This document shows positions 9,947-20,747 of a DNA stretch of 64,000 bases, in pieces (position 1 is the stretch's first letter; every line of letters begins with the position of its first letter). The position numbers were made by a program, and so were the translations under genes. The stretch comes from Volucribacter psittacicida (GTDB lineage Bacteria; Pseudomonadota; Gammaproteobacteria; Enterobacterales; Pasteurellaceae): positions 404,733 to 468,732 of the forward strand of contig NZ_SMFT01000002.1 in assembly GCF_004339025.1 (NCBI RefSeq). Direction: 5' to 3'. Below the pieces are notes generated by a model, which saw nothing but the letters and a program-made list of their open reading frames with translations, was not told the DNA's origin and did no database searches.

Positions 9947-11038
9947 TTAACGATATTCTGATTGTTTAGGTTGATGTTGTTTGGTTTTTAATAGGTTATC
10001 TTTTAAGGTGGTTAATAATTGTTTATGCACCAAACTTAAACGTGGTTTTTCCCCTGATTGGAATGGCATTGGGCGGCAAAACGCCATCGCTTTGATCCCT
10101 AGACGTGCGGTTAATAAACCCACGCCAATACCCTGTGCCATTCGGGCGGATAATTTGGCGGTAATATCTTGTGATAACCAATCCATGCCCATTTCTTGTA
10201 CCAATTCCGTTGCCCCAGCAAAGGCAATATTAACAAGTACCATACGCAATAGGCGGATACGGCTAAAATAGCCTAGTTCAATGCCATAAATTTTGGCAAT
10301 CTTATTGATTAAACCTAAATTACGCCACGCCACAAAAAACATATCCACCAATGCCAAGGGGCTAATGGCAACGATTAACGTCGCCTCGGTGGCACTTTGG
10401 CTAATGGCTTTTTTCGCTTGACGATCTAAATCCGCTAACACATTTTGGCTAAATAAATAGCTGACTTCTTGGGCGGAATGGGCTTCGTTAATTTGCTGTT
10501 GCCATTGGATTAAACGAGGATCTTGCTTATCAAGCCCCATATTTTCCACTAAGCCAAAACAAAAGGCTTTGCCTTTTTCACTATCATCTTGTTGTGAGGA
10601 TTGTTGTAATAATGTTTCCCCTTGTTGTTGATAACGCATTCGCCGTTTTAAACGCACGAGAGTTCGCCATTCTTGTACAATGGCATTTAATCCCACCACA
10701 ATAAGAGCAAGGCTCGCTATGGCAAAAACCAGATAAATCCATTGATTTTGTTGCCAACTATCTATTAACCATTGGATAGTTTGAGCAATGACTGCCCCAA
10801 TAAATAGGATTAGCCCCGTAGCAAGTAATTTTTTCCACCATCTTGGTTTAGGTTGGAGCATTTGCTCAAATTTGTCCTCTACCCTTTCGCCCTCAAGGGT
10901 CGCACTATTTAAGGCAGAGGGATCGATTTGAATATCCTCTGTGGTAAAAATTTGTTTTTGTTGAATATTTTCAGTTTCCTCATTGTGTTGAGGAGATTGT
11001 TCAACTTGGGAAAAAATTTGTTTGCTCATAAGCTCCAT
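9947..11038 (-). CDS. ycjF: YcjF-like inner-membrane protein (TIGR01620/DUF697 family)
   Basis: The 363-residue protein has a charged N-terminal region, two adjacent membrane segments (about residues 68-90 and 100-122) and a C-terminal DUF697-type domain (LVDMFFVAWRNLGLINKIAKIYG). It follows ycjX by 24 bp, the partner arrangement known from enterics, where both belong to the phage-shock/stress regulon. Function is unproven. The start may be the ATG at 11038 or the ATG nine bases inside it; neither has a strong ribosome site. Confidence 0.88.
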   Translation of the reverse strand: MELMSKQIFSQVEQSPQHNEETENIQQKQIFTTEDIQIDPSALNSATLEGERVEDKFEQMLQPKPRWWKKLLATGLILFIGAVIAQTIQWLIDSWQQNQWIYLVFAIASLALIVVGLNAIVQEWRTLVRLKRRMRYQQQGETLLQQSSQQDDSEKGKAFCFGLVENMGLDKQDPRLIQWQQQINEAHSAQEVSYLFSQNVLADLDRQAKKAISQSATEATLIVAISPLALVDMFFVAWRNLGLINKIAKIYGIELGYFSRIRLLRMVLVNIAFAGATELVQEMGMDWLSQDITAKLSARMAQGIGVGLLTARLGIKAMAFCRPMPFQSGEKPRLSLVHKQLLTTLKDNLLKTKQHQPKQSEYR

Positions 11039-11062
11039 TACTCTAATTGAAAAATATTCCGC

Positions 11063-12472
11063 TTAGTGGAATTTGTCTGCTAATAAAAATTGTAATACGG
11101 CGTCCATACGCAAATGTGGGATCGGTTCGCCCGTTATTAAAGGTTGTGGCTCAAATTGATCAAATTCAAAGCCCTGTTGTTGCCAAAAATCCGCTTGTGG
11201 CAGTTTATTTGGCACTGTGCCTGGATAAAGGGTAACGGGTTGTTTATCCTGTGAGCGTATGCCTTGCAGGGCTTTGAACTGTTGCCCTTGTTGATTGACA
11301 AGCACTTGTTGAGTCGCACGAATAGCGGCGATAGCAGAATATTCGGTGCTTATCCCCTCAAATTCGGCGTGCCGTCCGCCCTCTTGCACTAATTGCCGCA
11401 TTAGGCTAATTAAATTGGGTAATTGATCGGTGGTAATATGATCCGCTTTACTGGCAACAAACATTAATTTATCAATTTGGGGCGAAAATAAGCGGTGCAA
11501 TAAGGTGCGTTTACCATAATGAAAATTGCTAAATAATTGCTGTAAGCCTTCTCGCATATCTTGAAAGGCTTGATAACTATGATTAAGCGGTGTTAAACAA
11601 TCCGCCAAAATAATTTGGCGATCAAATTGCGAGAAATAATGTTGATAAAAATGTTTCACAATATGTTGACGATAATAATCATATCTTTTTTGCAATACGG
11701 CAAAATAGCTTTTACTATGACTTTGGCTTTTTAAGGTTTGCCATTGTGTTTCATTGAGATGCAGTAAAGGGAAAAATTGTAAAGCTGGGGCGCCTGCTAG
11801 CTCTCCAGGTAAGACAAAACGCCCGGGTTGGATAAAATGTAATCCCTGTGCTTTACATTGATGAAGATAATCGGTGTATTGGTTTGCGATTTGGGCTAAA
11901 ACATCATCATTGGCATTTTCCATAAGATCCAGTTTTTGTAATTGTTGCCACCAAGATTTAGCCAGTTCTATGCGTTTACCTTGATGATGTTGTGCCAGTT
12001 GTTGCGACCATTGCTCAAAACTTAAACTGAGCAAGGGCAAATCCAATAACCATTCGCCGGGGTAATCAAAAATATCTAAATATAATGTGCCAGTATGCTT
12101 AATATGACGAACAAGGCTATCTTGATGTAAATAACGGATTGCAAGTCTTGTTTCACTTACTCCACGTGTTGATTGCGGCCAAATAGGCGGTGTTTGGCTT
12201 AGATCCCTGAGATTTTGTTCATAATCAAAGCGTGGAATACGCATATCAAGCTGTGAAACCCGTTTTACGCCAATAATTTGTTTACGCCGAGCAGGTTCAA
12301 ATAATGGCAAATGGGCATTATCTTCCCGATTAATATGTAATAATTGGTTAATTAAACTGGTAATAAAAGCGGTCTTACCGCTACGGCTTAAGCCCGTTAC
12401 GGCTAAACGTAATGAGCGATCAAGCCCACGATTGACGATCTCTTTGATTTCTGTTTGTAATCGATGAAACAT
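11063..12472 (-). CDS. ycjX: YcjX-like P-loop NTPase (DUF463)
   Basis: From ATG 12472 the protein has 470 codons including stop and carries a Walker A loop, GLSRSGKT, about 25 residues in. The open frame extends to 12586, but the extra N-terminal stretch looks non-native and an AAGGGAT site precedes 12472, so the internal start is used. The family is a stress-linked GTPase-like protein working with YcjF. It is divergent from sapA across about 130 bp. The exact cellular role is unknown. Confidence 0.9.
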   Translation of the reverse strand: MFHRLQTEIKEIVNRGLDRSLRLAVTGLSRSGKTAFITSLINQLLHINREDNAHLPLFEPARRKQIIGVKRVSQLDMRIPRFDYEQNLRDLSQTPPIWPQSTRGVSETRLAIRYLHQDSLVRHIKHTGTLYLDIFDYPGEWLLDLPLLSLSFEQWSQQLAQHHQGKRIELAKSWWQQLQKLDLMENANDDVLAQIANQYTDYLHQCKAQGLHFIQPGRFVLPGELAGAPALQFFPLLHLNETQWQTLKSQSHSKSYFAVLQKRYDYYRQHIVKHFYQHYFSQFDRQIILADCLTPLNHSYQAFQDMREGLQQLFSNFHYGKRTLLHRLFSPQIDKLMFVASKADHITTDQLPNLISLMRQLVQEGGRHAEFEGISTEYSAIAAIRATQQVLVNQQGQQFKALQGIRSQDKQPVTLYPGTVPNKLPQADFWQQQGFEFDQFEPQPLITGEPIPHLRMDAVLQFLLADKFH

Positions 12473-12606
12473 ATATCCCTTATCCTTTTCATAGAAAAGA
12501 AAAATAATGAAACATAAGCAAAAAATGTGATTTATCCGCAGAGAAAATAGCATATTTTGCCAATATATTTTACAATTCTCGGACAAAATCAGGAAAATAG
12601 CTTGTT

Positions 12607-14322
12607 ATGTTATCAATTAAATCCACATTTAAAACCCTTTTTATCATTGCTCTGCTCGGAGTATGCTATGGAACTCGCCTTTATTCTGCACCGCGTATTC
12701 CTGCCCAAGTGATGGATAATGGCTTAATTTATTGTACTTATGCCTCAGTTTTTTCCTTTAATCCACAGACCGCTGATGCGGGTGTCAGTATGAATGTGGT
12801 GACAGAACAAATCTATAACAAGTTATTTAGCCAAAAAAATCACTCACAAATTTCGCCAGAATTAGCACAATCTTATCATATTTCGCCAGATGGTAAGTTA
12901 ATCACCATTAATTTGCGTAAAGGGATAAAGTTTCACCAAACGGAATGGTTTACGCCAACACGAGATTTTAATGCGGAAGACGTGGTATTTTCCCTCAATC
13001 GTGTATTGGGTAAAAATGATGATTTACCAACGTTAGATAATGTGGCGGTATTTGATAACCGCCAATATCAAATCTTTAATGAATTGGCAAAAAAAGCCCA
13101 TTTTCCTTATTTTGATAGCATTAATTTAAAAGCCAAAATTGCGGAGGTTCGTGCTACTGCCCCTTATCAAGTGCAAATTCGTTTATTTGAGCCTGATGCC
13201 TCTATTCTTTCTCATTTGGCAAGCCAATATGCGGTGATTTTTTCACGGGAATATGCTTTACAACTTAATGCTGACAATAACCTTGCTCAATTAGATTTAT
13301 TGCCCATTGGCACAGGGGCTTATAAGGTAAAAGAATATGCTCGCAATCAATATATTCGTTTACAACGTCATCAAGATTATTGGCAACAGGCGGCGAAAAT
13401 TGACAACATTGTGGTGGATATTTCCACTTATCGCACTGGGCGTTTAACCAAATTGCTCAATGGGGAATGTCAGATCGTAGCGTTTCCTGAAGTGAGTCAA
13501 TTAGGGCTGTTTAAAGAAATTGACCAAAGTCATCAATTTAGCCTTAAAGAAAATGAAGGTATGAATTTGGCGTTTTTAGCCTTTAATTTTAATAAACCGC
13601 AGATGAATGATATTACATTACGCCGAGCCATTGCTCAAAGTATTGATCGACAACGGATTATTGATCATATTTATTATGGTACAGCCACACTAGCGGAAAA
13701 TATTATTCCACATATCTCTTGGGCAAATGCCCCAGCCTTTACGGATTTTACCCTTAAATATTCGCCAAAAATCCACCGCACTTGGCTCGCTGAACGGCAA
13801 ATTCGGTTAAATTTATGGGTTATTAACGAGGATCAAGTTTATAATCCAGCCCCAATGAAAATGGCAGAGATGATTAAATTTGATTTGGCACAAGCTGGGG
13901 TTAACGTGCATATTCAACAAGTGAGCCGTAATTATTTGGTACAACAATTAAAACATCAACAGGCAGATTATGATTTGATTTTAACAGGCTGGTTAGCAAG
14001 CCCTTCTGATCCCGATACCTTTTTACGCCCGATTTTAAGTTGTGCCAGTAAAGAGGATGTTACCAATCTGGCAAATTGGTGTTATCCCTCCTTTGATCAG
14101 GTCATTAATCAGGCTTTAACCCGTTCGGATCAACAACAGCGTATTCAAGATTATCAACAAGCAGAGCAAATTGTTGCCGATCAATTACCCATTATTCCTT
14201 TAGCCAATGTGAAACAAGTGTTTGTGTTTAATAAACGCATACAAGGCATAGAAAAATGGCATTTTGCAAATATCAATTTTGCTGAACTTTGGTTACAACC
14301 AAGCCACAAGGAGCAACAATAA
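12607..14322 (+). CDS. sapA: Sap ABC transporter, periplasmic solute-binding protein SapA
   Basis: The 571-residue protein starts with a signal sequence (hydrophobic core about residues 10-20, probable cleavage near YSA-PR) and then a family-5 extracellular solute-binding domain like DppA/OppA. In non-typeable Haemophilus influenzae SapA binds antimicrobial peptides and heme for import through SapBCDF. It is the first gene of a complete five-gene operon; sapB starts on the last base of its stop codon. Confidence 0.94.
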   Translation: MLSIKSTFKTLFIIALLGVCYGTRLYSAPRIPAQVMDNGLIYCTYASVFSFNPQTADAGVSMNVVTEQIYNKLFSQKNHSQISPELAQSYHISPDGKLITINLRKGIKFHQTEWFTPTRDFNAEDVVFSLNRVLGKNDDLPTLDNVAVFDNRQYQIFNELAKKAHFPYFDSINLKAKIAEVRATAPYQVQIRLFEPDASILSHLASQYAVIFSREYALQLNADNNLAQLDLLPIGTGAYKVKEYARNQYIRLQRHQDYWQQAAKIDNIVVDISTYRTGRLTKLLNGECQIVAFPEVSQLGLFKEIDQSHQFSLKENEGMNLAFLAFNFNKPQMNDITLRRAIAQSIDRQRIIDHIYYGTATLAENIIPHISWANAPAFTDFTLKYSPKIHRTWLAERQIRLNLWVINEDQVYNPAPMKMAEMIKFDLAQAGVNVHIQQVSRNYLVQQLKHQQADYDLILTGWLASPSDPDTFLRPILSCASKEDVTNLANWCYPSFDQVINQALTRSDQQQRIQDYQQAEQIVADQLPIIPLANVKQVFVFNKRIQGIEKWHFANINFAELWLQPSHKEQQ

Positions 14323-15287
14323 TGATCGCTTCATTTGCACGCCGTCTTTTTCTAATTTTTATTACCCTTTGTTGCTTATCATTGGTCAGCTACCATATTT
14401 TAATGCGTGATCCCCTCAATGCAGCATTAGCGGAACCTTATTTCTACTCAGGTTATATTCATTATCTCCAAGGTTTATTGCGTGGCGATTTAGGCATTAG
14501 TTACAATGGCGGCGAATCCTTATTACAATTACTGTTTGCGGTTATTCCTCCCACCATTGAATTATGTTTCTTTGCGATGTTATTGGCATTATTATTTGGC
14601 GTTCCCTTTGGATTGGTTGCCGCATTTAATCGCCATAATTTATGTGGCAAAAGTATTCGTGCTTTATCTTCGCTGGGATTATCTGTGCCAGTATTCTGGA
14701 TCGCCCCCTTATTGTTATATCTTTCCGCTATTCATCATTGGGATATTGCTTCAATGGGGCAGTATAATTTACTTTATCAAATTAAAACTATAACTGGTTT
14801 TAATGCGATTGATGTGTGGTTTGTACAAGCCCCTTATCGTTTAAAAGTGATCCAAAATGTGTTTCAACATCTTGTACTACCCGCCATTGTCTTGGCTATT
14901 TCGCCAACCATGGAAGTAACACGCTTAGTACAACAACGTGCCGAATATTTATTTCAACAAAATTATGTGAAAGTGAGTAGTACTAAAGGCTGGTCCACAT
15001 GGAAAATCCTACGCAAATTAATTTTACGTAATACCTTACCCCTCATTATGCCACAATTTACCCGTATTTTTACCTTAGTATTGGCACAATGTATGTTAGT
15101 GGAAAATGTGTTTGGCTGGCCGGGCGTGGGAAGTTGGCTTATCAGTGCAGTCGCACAACAGGATTATAATGCCATTTCCGCTGGCATTATCGCCATTGGG
15201 CTTATTGTGATTATCATTAACCAATTCACTGATTTTTTGGTATTTTTACTGGATCCATTGCATAGGAAAGGTTGGTATGCAAGATAA
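14322..15287 (+). CDS. sapB: Sap ABC transporter permease SapB
   Basis: The 321-residue protein is an inner-membrane permease of the binding-protein-dependent (DppB) type with a first membrane segment at about residues 8-26 and the EAA-like loop around VQQRAEYLFQQNYVKVSSTKG. The start at 14322 overlaps the sapA stop (TAATG) and has an AAGGAG site; an upstream GTG at 14289 lies inside sapA and is rejected. The length agrees with E. coli SapB. Confidence 0.95.
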   Translation: MIASFARRLFLIFITLCCLSLVSYHILMRDPLNAALAEPYFYSGYIHYLQGLLRGDLGISYNGGESLLQLLFAVIPPTIELCFFAMLLALLFGVPFGLVAAFNRHNLCGKSIRALSSLGLSVPVFWIAPLLLYLSAIHHWDIASMGQYNLLYQIKTITGFNAIDVWFVQAPYRLKVIQNVFQHLVLPAIVLAISPTMEVTRLVQQRAEYLFQQNYVKVSSTKGWSTWKILRKLILRNTLPLIMPQFTRIFTLVLAQCMLVENVFGWPGVGSWLISAVAQQDYNAISAGIIAIGLIVIIINQFTDFLVFLLDPLHRKGWYAR

Positions 15288-16164
15288 AGAACCTGAAGAA
15301 TTTCGCGAACGAGAGACCTTGCGAGCCATCTGGCGTTTATTTCGCCAAGATATCATGGCGGTGTTTAGCTTTTACCTGTTTATCGGGTTAGTTATCTTTG
15401 CCTTATTTGGGCAATGGATTGCCCCCTATTCTGCGGATTGGCAATTTGTAGGACAGGAATTACTACCGCCCTCTTGGCATGATAATGGTAAAGTGGCGTA
15501 TTTTCTTGGCACTGATGATTTAGGGCGAGATTTACTTAGCCGTATTATTACAGGCACAAGCTATACTTTTGGTGCCGCATTTTTGGTTATTATTGCCACC
15601 GCCATTTTAGGGGGAATATTAGGCATTCTTGCAGGAATGAGCAGTGGATTAAAATCAAGAATTCTCGGGCATTTTTTAGATGCGTTTTTATCGGTGCCAA
15701 TTTTACTTATTGCCATTATTATTGCCACCTTAATGGAAGCGAGCCTCATTAACGCAATGTTAGCAATATTTTTCGCATTGCTACCGCACTTTGTACACGA
15801 AATTGCCCAAGCTATCCAAAAAGAACTGAAAAAAGAATATGTGATTGCCTTGCGTTTAGACGGTGCTTCCAAATGGGTATTACTCAAAGAGGCGATTTTA
15901 CCCAATATTGCCATTCCTTATATTCGTGAAACCTCTCGATCCTTTACCATTGCCATTTTTGATATTAGTGCCTTGAGCTTTATCGCCCTTGGGGCACAAC
16001 GCCCAACCCCAGAATGGGGCGTTATGACACGTGATGCCCTAGAATTAATCTACCTCGCCCCTTGGACAATGATTTTCCCGGGCGTGGCTATTATTATCAG
16101 TATCTTAGTGGTTATTATGCTAGGTAATGGATTATGCAAAGCCATTAATCGGTATGATGAATAG
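15277..16164 (+). CDS. sapC: Sap ABC transporter permease SapC
   Basis: The 295-residue DppC-type permease has an N-terminal membrane segment (about residues 27-50) followed by the short conserved block [13 protein letters not shown] and the EAA loop ([20 protein letters not shown]). It overlaps sapB by 11 bp, so translation is probably coupled. It forms the heterodimeric pore with SapB. Confidence 0.95.
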   Translation: MQDKEPEEFRERETLRAIWRLFRQDIMAVFSFYLFIGLVIFALFGQWIAPYSADWQFVGQELLPPSWHDNGKVAYFLGTDDLGRDLLSRIITGTSYTFGAAFLVIIATAILGGILGILAGMSSGLKSRILGHFLDAFLSVPILLIAIIIATLMEASLINAMLAIFFALLPHFVHEIAQAIQKELKKEYVIALRLDGASKWVLLKEAILPNIAIPYIRETSRSFTIAIFDISALSFIALGAQRPTPEWGVMTRDALELIYLAPWTMIFPGVAIIISILVVIMLGNGLCKAINRYDE

Positions 16165-16172
16165 GAAAGGCT

Positions 16173-17201
16173 ATGGCTTTATTAGATATTCGTAATCTTT
16201 GTATTGATATTAAAACCGCAACAGGCAATGTGCGTGTGGTGGATAATGTGAATTTAACCCTAAATGAAGCGGATATTTATGGATTAGTCGGTGAAAGCGG
16301 TTCGGGTAAAAGTTTAATTGCTAAAGTGATTTGTAATTCCATAAAAGACAACTGGCTTATTCGTGCGGATCGGTTTCGTTTTAATGATATTGAGTTACTT
16401 AAGCTACCTCCCCATAAACGGCGTAAACTCGTGGGCAAAGAAATCTCAATGATCTTCCAAGATCCCCTAACCTGCCTTGATCCGAGTAAAAAAATAGGTA
16501 AACAAATTATTGACAACATTCCCTTTAGCACCTTTAAAGGAAAATGGTGGCAATGGTTTGGTTGGAAAAAACGGCGTGCCATTGAATTATTACATCGTGT
16601 AGGTATTCGTGATCATCAGGATATAATGCAAAGTTACCCTAATGAAATTACCGAAGGCGAAGGGCAAAAAGTGATGATAGCCATTGCCATCGCAAATCAG
16701 CCACGTTTATTAATCGCGGATGAACCCACAAACTCGGTCGAATCCATTACTCAACAACAAATTTTTCGTTTATTGTCCAGTATGAACCAAAACCATGGTA
16801 TGAGCATATTATTGGCAAGCAACGATATTATCAGTGTGAGCGAATGGTGTCACAGTTTTAGCGTATTATATTGCGGACAAAATGCCGAATCAGGTCCCAC
16901 AGAAAGCATTTTAGCCAATCCATATCACCCTTATACTATGGCATTATTACACGCAATCCCAGATTTTAGCCAACCTTTGGTATTAAAAAGCCAATTAAAT
17001 ACCCTTGCAGGCACCGTTCCTATGCTTGCTCAAATGCCCATAGGCTGTCGTTTAGGACCTCGTTGCCCTTTTGCACAACGGCAATGTATTCATAAACCCA
17101 TATTAAGACGAATAAAGCAACACGAATTTGCTTGCCATTTCCCACTAAATTTACGCGAAAACCAAGGCAAGCTAGAGAATAATGATAATCTTCCCTTATA
17201 A
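16173..17201 (+). CDS. sapD: Sap ABC transporter ATPase SapD
   Basis: The 342-residue protein has Walker A GESGSGKS (about residue 41), a modified signature ([14 protein letters not shown] in place of LSGGQ), Walker [10 protein letters not shown] and the C-terminal oligopeptide-transporter cysteine block ([15 protein letters not shown]). The same altered signature is typical of enteric SapD, so it is not a local defect. It powers SapBC together with SapF. Confidence 0.95.
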   Translation: MALLDIRNLCIDIKTATGNVRVVDNVNLTLNEADIYGLVGESGSGKSLIAKVICNSIKDNWLIRADRFRFNDIELLKLPPHKRRKLVGKEISMIFQDPLTCLDPSKKIGKQIIDNIPFSTFKGKWWQWFGWKKRRAIELLHRVGIRDHQDIMQSYPNEITEGEGQKVMIAIAIANQPRLLIADEPTNSVESITQQQIFRLLSSMNQNHGMSILLASNDIISVSEWCHSFSVLYCGQNAESGPTESILANPYHPYTMALLHAIPDFSQPLVLKSQLNTLAGTVPMLAQMPIGCRLGPRCPFAQRQCIHKPILRRIKQHEFACHFPLNLRENQGKLENNDNLPL

Positions 17202-17239
17202 AGGTTGTACCAAGAAAGGTGTAACGAGGAAATCACAGA

Positions 17240-18052
17240 ATGTCGGTATTATTACAAGTAGAAAATTTAAGTAAATCTTTCCGAGATGAACAGTTTAAAT
17301 TATTAGGTTCCCGTTATTTCCAAGCGGTTGCGGACATTAATTTTCGTTTATCGGCAAAACAAACCTTATCCATTATTGGACGCAATGGCTCGGGAAAATC
17401 CACCTTGGTCAAAATGATTGCAGGGATTATTCCGCCCTCCTCAGGCAACATCTTATTCAAAGGAAAGCCCCTTGTTTATGGAGATTATGGATTTCGGGCT
17501 AAACATATTCGTATGCTTTTCCAAGATACCAATAGTTCCTTTAATCCCCGTTCCAATGTGGGACAAATCTTAGATTCTCCTTTACGTCTCGCCACTGCAT
17601 TAGATGAACAACAGCGTAATGAAAAAATTGGGCAAACCTTGCGTATGGTAGGGCTTTATCCTGACCACGCAAACATTCCTATTACTGCCACATCATTAAG
17701 CCAAAAACAACGTATCGCCCTAGCAAGAGCGGTCATTTTAGAGCCAGAAATTATTATTATTGATGACTCAATCAGTGCCTTAGATGCCTCAGTAAAAACC
17801 CAATTAGTGAATTTAATGCTCGACTTACAACAACGCTTAGGCATTGCCTATATTTATGTGGGACAAAATCTCGGCTTAATTAAACATATTTCTGATCAGG
17901 TTTTGGTAATGGAAGAGGGAAAAATGGTAGAACTTGGCACACCGCAACAGCTTTTTACCCAGCCAAGCACAGAAATTACCCACCGTTTAGTGGAAAGTTA
18001 TTTTGGCAAAATGCTAGATAAGCAGGCTTGGCAGACTAATGAGGGAATATAG
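17240..18052 (+). CDS. sapF: Sap ABC transporter ATPase SapF
   Basis: The 270-residue ATPase has Walker A GRNGSGKS (about residue 49), the signature region [13 protein letters not shown] and Walker [13 protein letters not shown]. It closes the sapABCDF operon. Its stop codon TAG (18050-18052) is formed by the TATAG terminus of a Correia-like repeat that begins at 18048, so the present C-terminus was set by that insertion. Confidence 0.94.
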   Translation: MSVLLQVENLSKSFRDEQFKLLGSRYFQAVADINFRLSAKQTLSIIGRNGSGKSTLVKMIAGIIPPSSGNILFKGKPLVYGDYGFRAKHIRMLFQDTNSSFNPRSNVGQILDSPLRLATALDEQQRNEKIGQTLRMVGLYPDHANIPITATSLSQKQRIALARAVILEPEIIIIDDSISALDASVKTQLVNLMLDLQQRLGIAYIYVGQNLGLIKHISDQVLVMEEGKMVELGTPQQLFTQPSTEITHRLVESYFGKMLDKQAWQTNEGI

Positions 18053-18113
18053 TCGTTCTGCTTTAAAATAAGATGCTGTTACTACACCTTATTATGTAAA
18101 TTGAACGACTATA
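18048..18113 (-). repeat. Correia-like intergenic element, copy R2 (66 bp, internally deleted)
   Basis: It starts TATAGTCGTTCTGCTTTAAA and ends ATTGAACGACTATA, so both terminal inverted repeats are present with a short unrelated middle. It lies between the convergent genes sapF and ldhA and donates the sapF stop codon. The near-perfect palindrome could also act as a two-way terminator. Confidence 0.8.
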
Positions 18114-18129
18114 TTATTACCATCTATAA

Positions 18130-19122
18130 TTACACTGTTACCTGATTACCACTCCCCCCTTTTTCTTTTATATCTTGAATATTCGCCAAGGTAACATTGG
18201 CAATACTGGTTAGAGCTTCTTCTGTTAAAAAGGCTTGATGCCCTGTTAATAACACATTATGACAAGCAGAAAGACGGCGGAAAACATCATCTTGAATCAC
18301 TTCATTGGATTTATCTTCAAAGAATAACTCACGTTCATTTTCATATACGTCCATTCCCAAAGCCCCAATTTTTCCTTGTTTTAAGGCTTCAATGGCAGCT
18401 TGCGTATCAATTAATGTGCCGCGGCTGGTGTTGATGATCATCACGCCATCTTGCATTTTGTCAAAGGCGGTTTTATTTAATAAATGATAATTTTCGGGGG
18501 TGGCAGGGCAATGCAACGTGATAATTTTAGAACGATGATAAAGCTCATCAAGCTCGACATAAGTAGCCCCTAATTCCTCCGCTAACGGGTTTTTAAAAGG
18601 ATCATAGGCTAATATATTCATACCAAAACCTTTTAAGATGCGCATTGTGGCAATACCAATTTTGCCTGTCCCAATAACCCCCACAGTTCGTCCGTGCATA
18701 TTAAAGCCGATTAACCCTTCTAAAGAAAAATTGGCTTCTCGTGTACGCTGATAAGCACGATGAATACGGCGGTTTAAGGTAAGCATTAAGCCCACGGTAT
18801 GTTCTGCCACAGATTCTGGTGAATAAGCAGGCACCCTCACTACTTGAATGCCAAGTTCTTTTGCCGCAACTAAATCCACATTATTAAAGCCAGCACAACG
18901 CAAAGCAACGATTTTTATGCCAAGTGCGGCCAGTTTTTGCAAAACTTTTTCGCTACCATCATCATTAACAAAAATACAGACGGCATCATGCCCTTCCGCC
19001 ATTTTGGCAGTGCGTTCACATAACGGAAAATCAAAAAATTCTAATTCATCATTAAATTTTTGATTAGCAAGCTCAAAATATTTGCGATCATAGCTTTTGG
19101 TGCTATATAGTGCGATTTTCAT
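18130..19122 (-). CDS. ldhA: D-lactate dehydrogenase (fermentative)
   Basis: The 330-residue protein belongs to the D-2-hydroxyacid dehydrogenase family. It has the NAD loop GVIGTGKIG, the catalytic arginine region NTSRGTLIDT and the catalytic histidine in TGHQAFLTEEAL. It reduces pyruvate to D-lactate with NADH in mixed-acid fermentation. Length equals E. coli LdhA (329). It stands alone, convergent with sapF. Confidence 0.94.
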   Translation of the reverse strand: MKIALYSTKSYDRKYFELANQKFNDELEFFDFPLCERTAKMAEGHDAVCIFVNDDGSEKVLQKLAALGIKIVALRCAGFNNVDLVAAKELGIQVVRVPAYSPESVAEHTVGLMLTLNRRIHRAYQRTREANFSLEGLIGFNMHGRTVGVIGTGKIGIATMRILKGFGMNILAYDPFKNPLAEELGATYVELDELYHRSKIITLHCPATPENYHLLNKTAFDKMQDGVMIINTSRGTLIDTQAAIEALKQGKIGALGMDVYENERELFFEDKSNEVIQDDVFRRLSACHNVLLTGHQAFLTEEALTSIANVTLANIQDIKEKGGSGNQVTV

Positions 19123-19329
19123 AACAATACCTCAATAAATAACCGAGTAAATAACTAAGATAAAAAATATTCTATCAAACAAAATAAGAAAATCTATTAA
19201 ATTTGTTTAATTGTTAAACGTTTTGCCTCGGTACTTTTTCACTATTAAAGTCAATATGTTAGTATAGCAACTTGCCTTTGGCATAAATCACTTATGTTTT
19301 ATTCATTCAATTAAAAAAGGAAAACAATT

Positions 19330-20586
19330 ATGTTTCAAACCTTACAAACGTGGTTACAAGAGCATAGTCTGCATAATCAAGACTGGTTAGTAACATTAAT
19401 TATGATCGGTTTTATTTTGGTCACCGCACTGATCATACACGTTGTATTGCATATGGTGCTGTTCCGTTGGTTAGGTAATCAATTTAAAAACTCAAAAAGC
19501 ATTTTGTTCAATGTACTTGCGGAACAACGTTTATTTACCAATATCGGTTATACCATACAAGGTATCGTACTGGGGATACAACTGCGTGTTTGGCTACCAG
19601 AAACCAGCTGGCAAGAATTATTAGTGACATTGACTGAAATTTGGTCATTAATTTTTGCATTATTAACCCTATTTGCCTTATTAGATACCATTCATAATTA
19701 CTTATTTAGACGTAACCTTGCCCAGCATTTCCCAGTAAAAGGCTTGGTGCAAACCGTCAAACTGATTGCTTCTATTGGTATAGGTATTCTATTAGTCTCG
19801 ATCTTGCTGGGTAAATCCCCTGTGATTTTATTAAGTGGTTTAGGGGCAATGACCGCGGTTTTAATGTTGGTGTTTAAAGATCCTATCCTTGGCTTAGTGG
19901 CTGGTATCCAATTATCCGCTAATCGAATGTTAAATGTAGGCGATTGGTTAGAAATGAGTAAATACAATGCTGATGGTTCTGTGATTGATATTGGTTTAAC
20001 CACTGTAAAAGTACAAAACTGGGATAATACCGTTACAACCATTCCTACTTATGCCTTGATTTCCGATTCCTTTAAAAACTGGCGAGCTATGAGTGAATCG
20101 GGCGGACGCCGAATTAAACGTGCCGTATATATTGACTCAAGTAGTGTCAAATTTTTAAGTCCAGAAGAGGTACAAAAACTCAGCGAAAGCCAATTATTAA
20201 CTGATTATTTGGCGACCCGCTCAAATGAAATTCAAGAATTTAATCGCCAACATAACATTCAAGGCAATAGCCCACTAAACGGACGCCACTTAACCAATTT
20301 AGGGACCTTTCGTGCCTATTTGCAACGTTACTTAGAAAATAATCCTCATATCCGTAAAGATATGACCCTTATGGTACGTCAGCTCGATCCTAAAGAACAA
20401 GGCATCCCATTAGAAGTTTATTGTTTTACCAATACCGTATTATGGGGAGAATATGAAGCAATTCAAGCGGATATATTTGATCATATTTTTGCTGTGGTTG
20501 CTCAATTTGGCTTACATATTTACCAAGCACCAAGTGGTTATGATCTGCGTAATGTTATTAACAATTTACGCCAAACCAAAGAGTAA
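19330..20586 (+). CDS. Mechanosensitive channel of the MscS superfamily (YbdG/MscM-like)
   Basis: The 418-residue protein has about five hydrophobic segments in the first 190 residues, then the MscS pore and beta domains (LGLVAGIQLSANRMLNVGDWLEM), a motif that marks the family. The long C-terminal cytoplasmic part and total length resemble E. coli YbdG (MscM, 415 residues). It would open under membrane tension after hypo-osmotic shock. It has an AAAGGAAAA ribosome site and is divergent from ldhA. Confidence 0.88.
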   Translation: MFQTLQTWLQEHSLHNQDWLVTLIMIGFILVTALIIHVVLHMVLFRWLGNQFKNSKSILFNVLAEQRLFTNIGYTIQGIVLGIQLRVWLPETSWQELLVTLTEIWSLIFALLTLFALLDTIHNYLFRRNLAQHFPVKGLVQTVKLIASIGIGILLVSILLGKSPVILLSGLGAMTAVLMLVFKDPILGLVAGIQLSANRMLNVGDWLEMSKYNADGSVIDIGLTTVKVQNWDNTVTTIPTYALISDSFKNWRAMSESGGRRIKRAVYIDSSSVKFLSPEEVQKLSESQLLTDYLATRSNEIQEFNRQHNIQGNSPLNGRHLTNLGTFRAYLQRYLENNPHIRKDMTLMVRQLDPKEQGIPLEVYCFTNTVLWGEYEAIQADIFDHIFAVVAQFGLHIYQAPSGYDLRNVINNLRQTKE

Positions 20587-20588
20587 AG

Positions 20589-20613
20589 TATAGTCATCTC
20601 AATTTAAAATAAG
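20589..20613 (+). repeat. Solo terminus of the Correia-like element, R3
   Basis: Only the left end (TATAGTCATCTCAATTTAAA and AATAAG) is present, immediately after the MscS-type gene. A small hairpin (20629-20636 with 20647-20654) follows. The other end is missing. Confidence 0.55.
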
Positions 20614-20747
20614 GGAAATAATAAATGAAGTATGAGCTTAAATAACCTCATACTCTTCCCTTAGATGCCATATTTTACTTTTAAAATTCGATAATTTTTG
20701 TTATAAAGAGCCCAGATTTTTTATTTTTAACTCATAGGAGAAATAGT

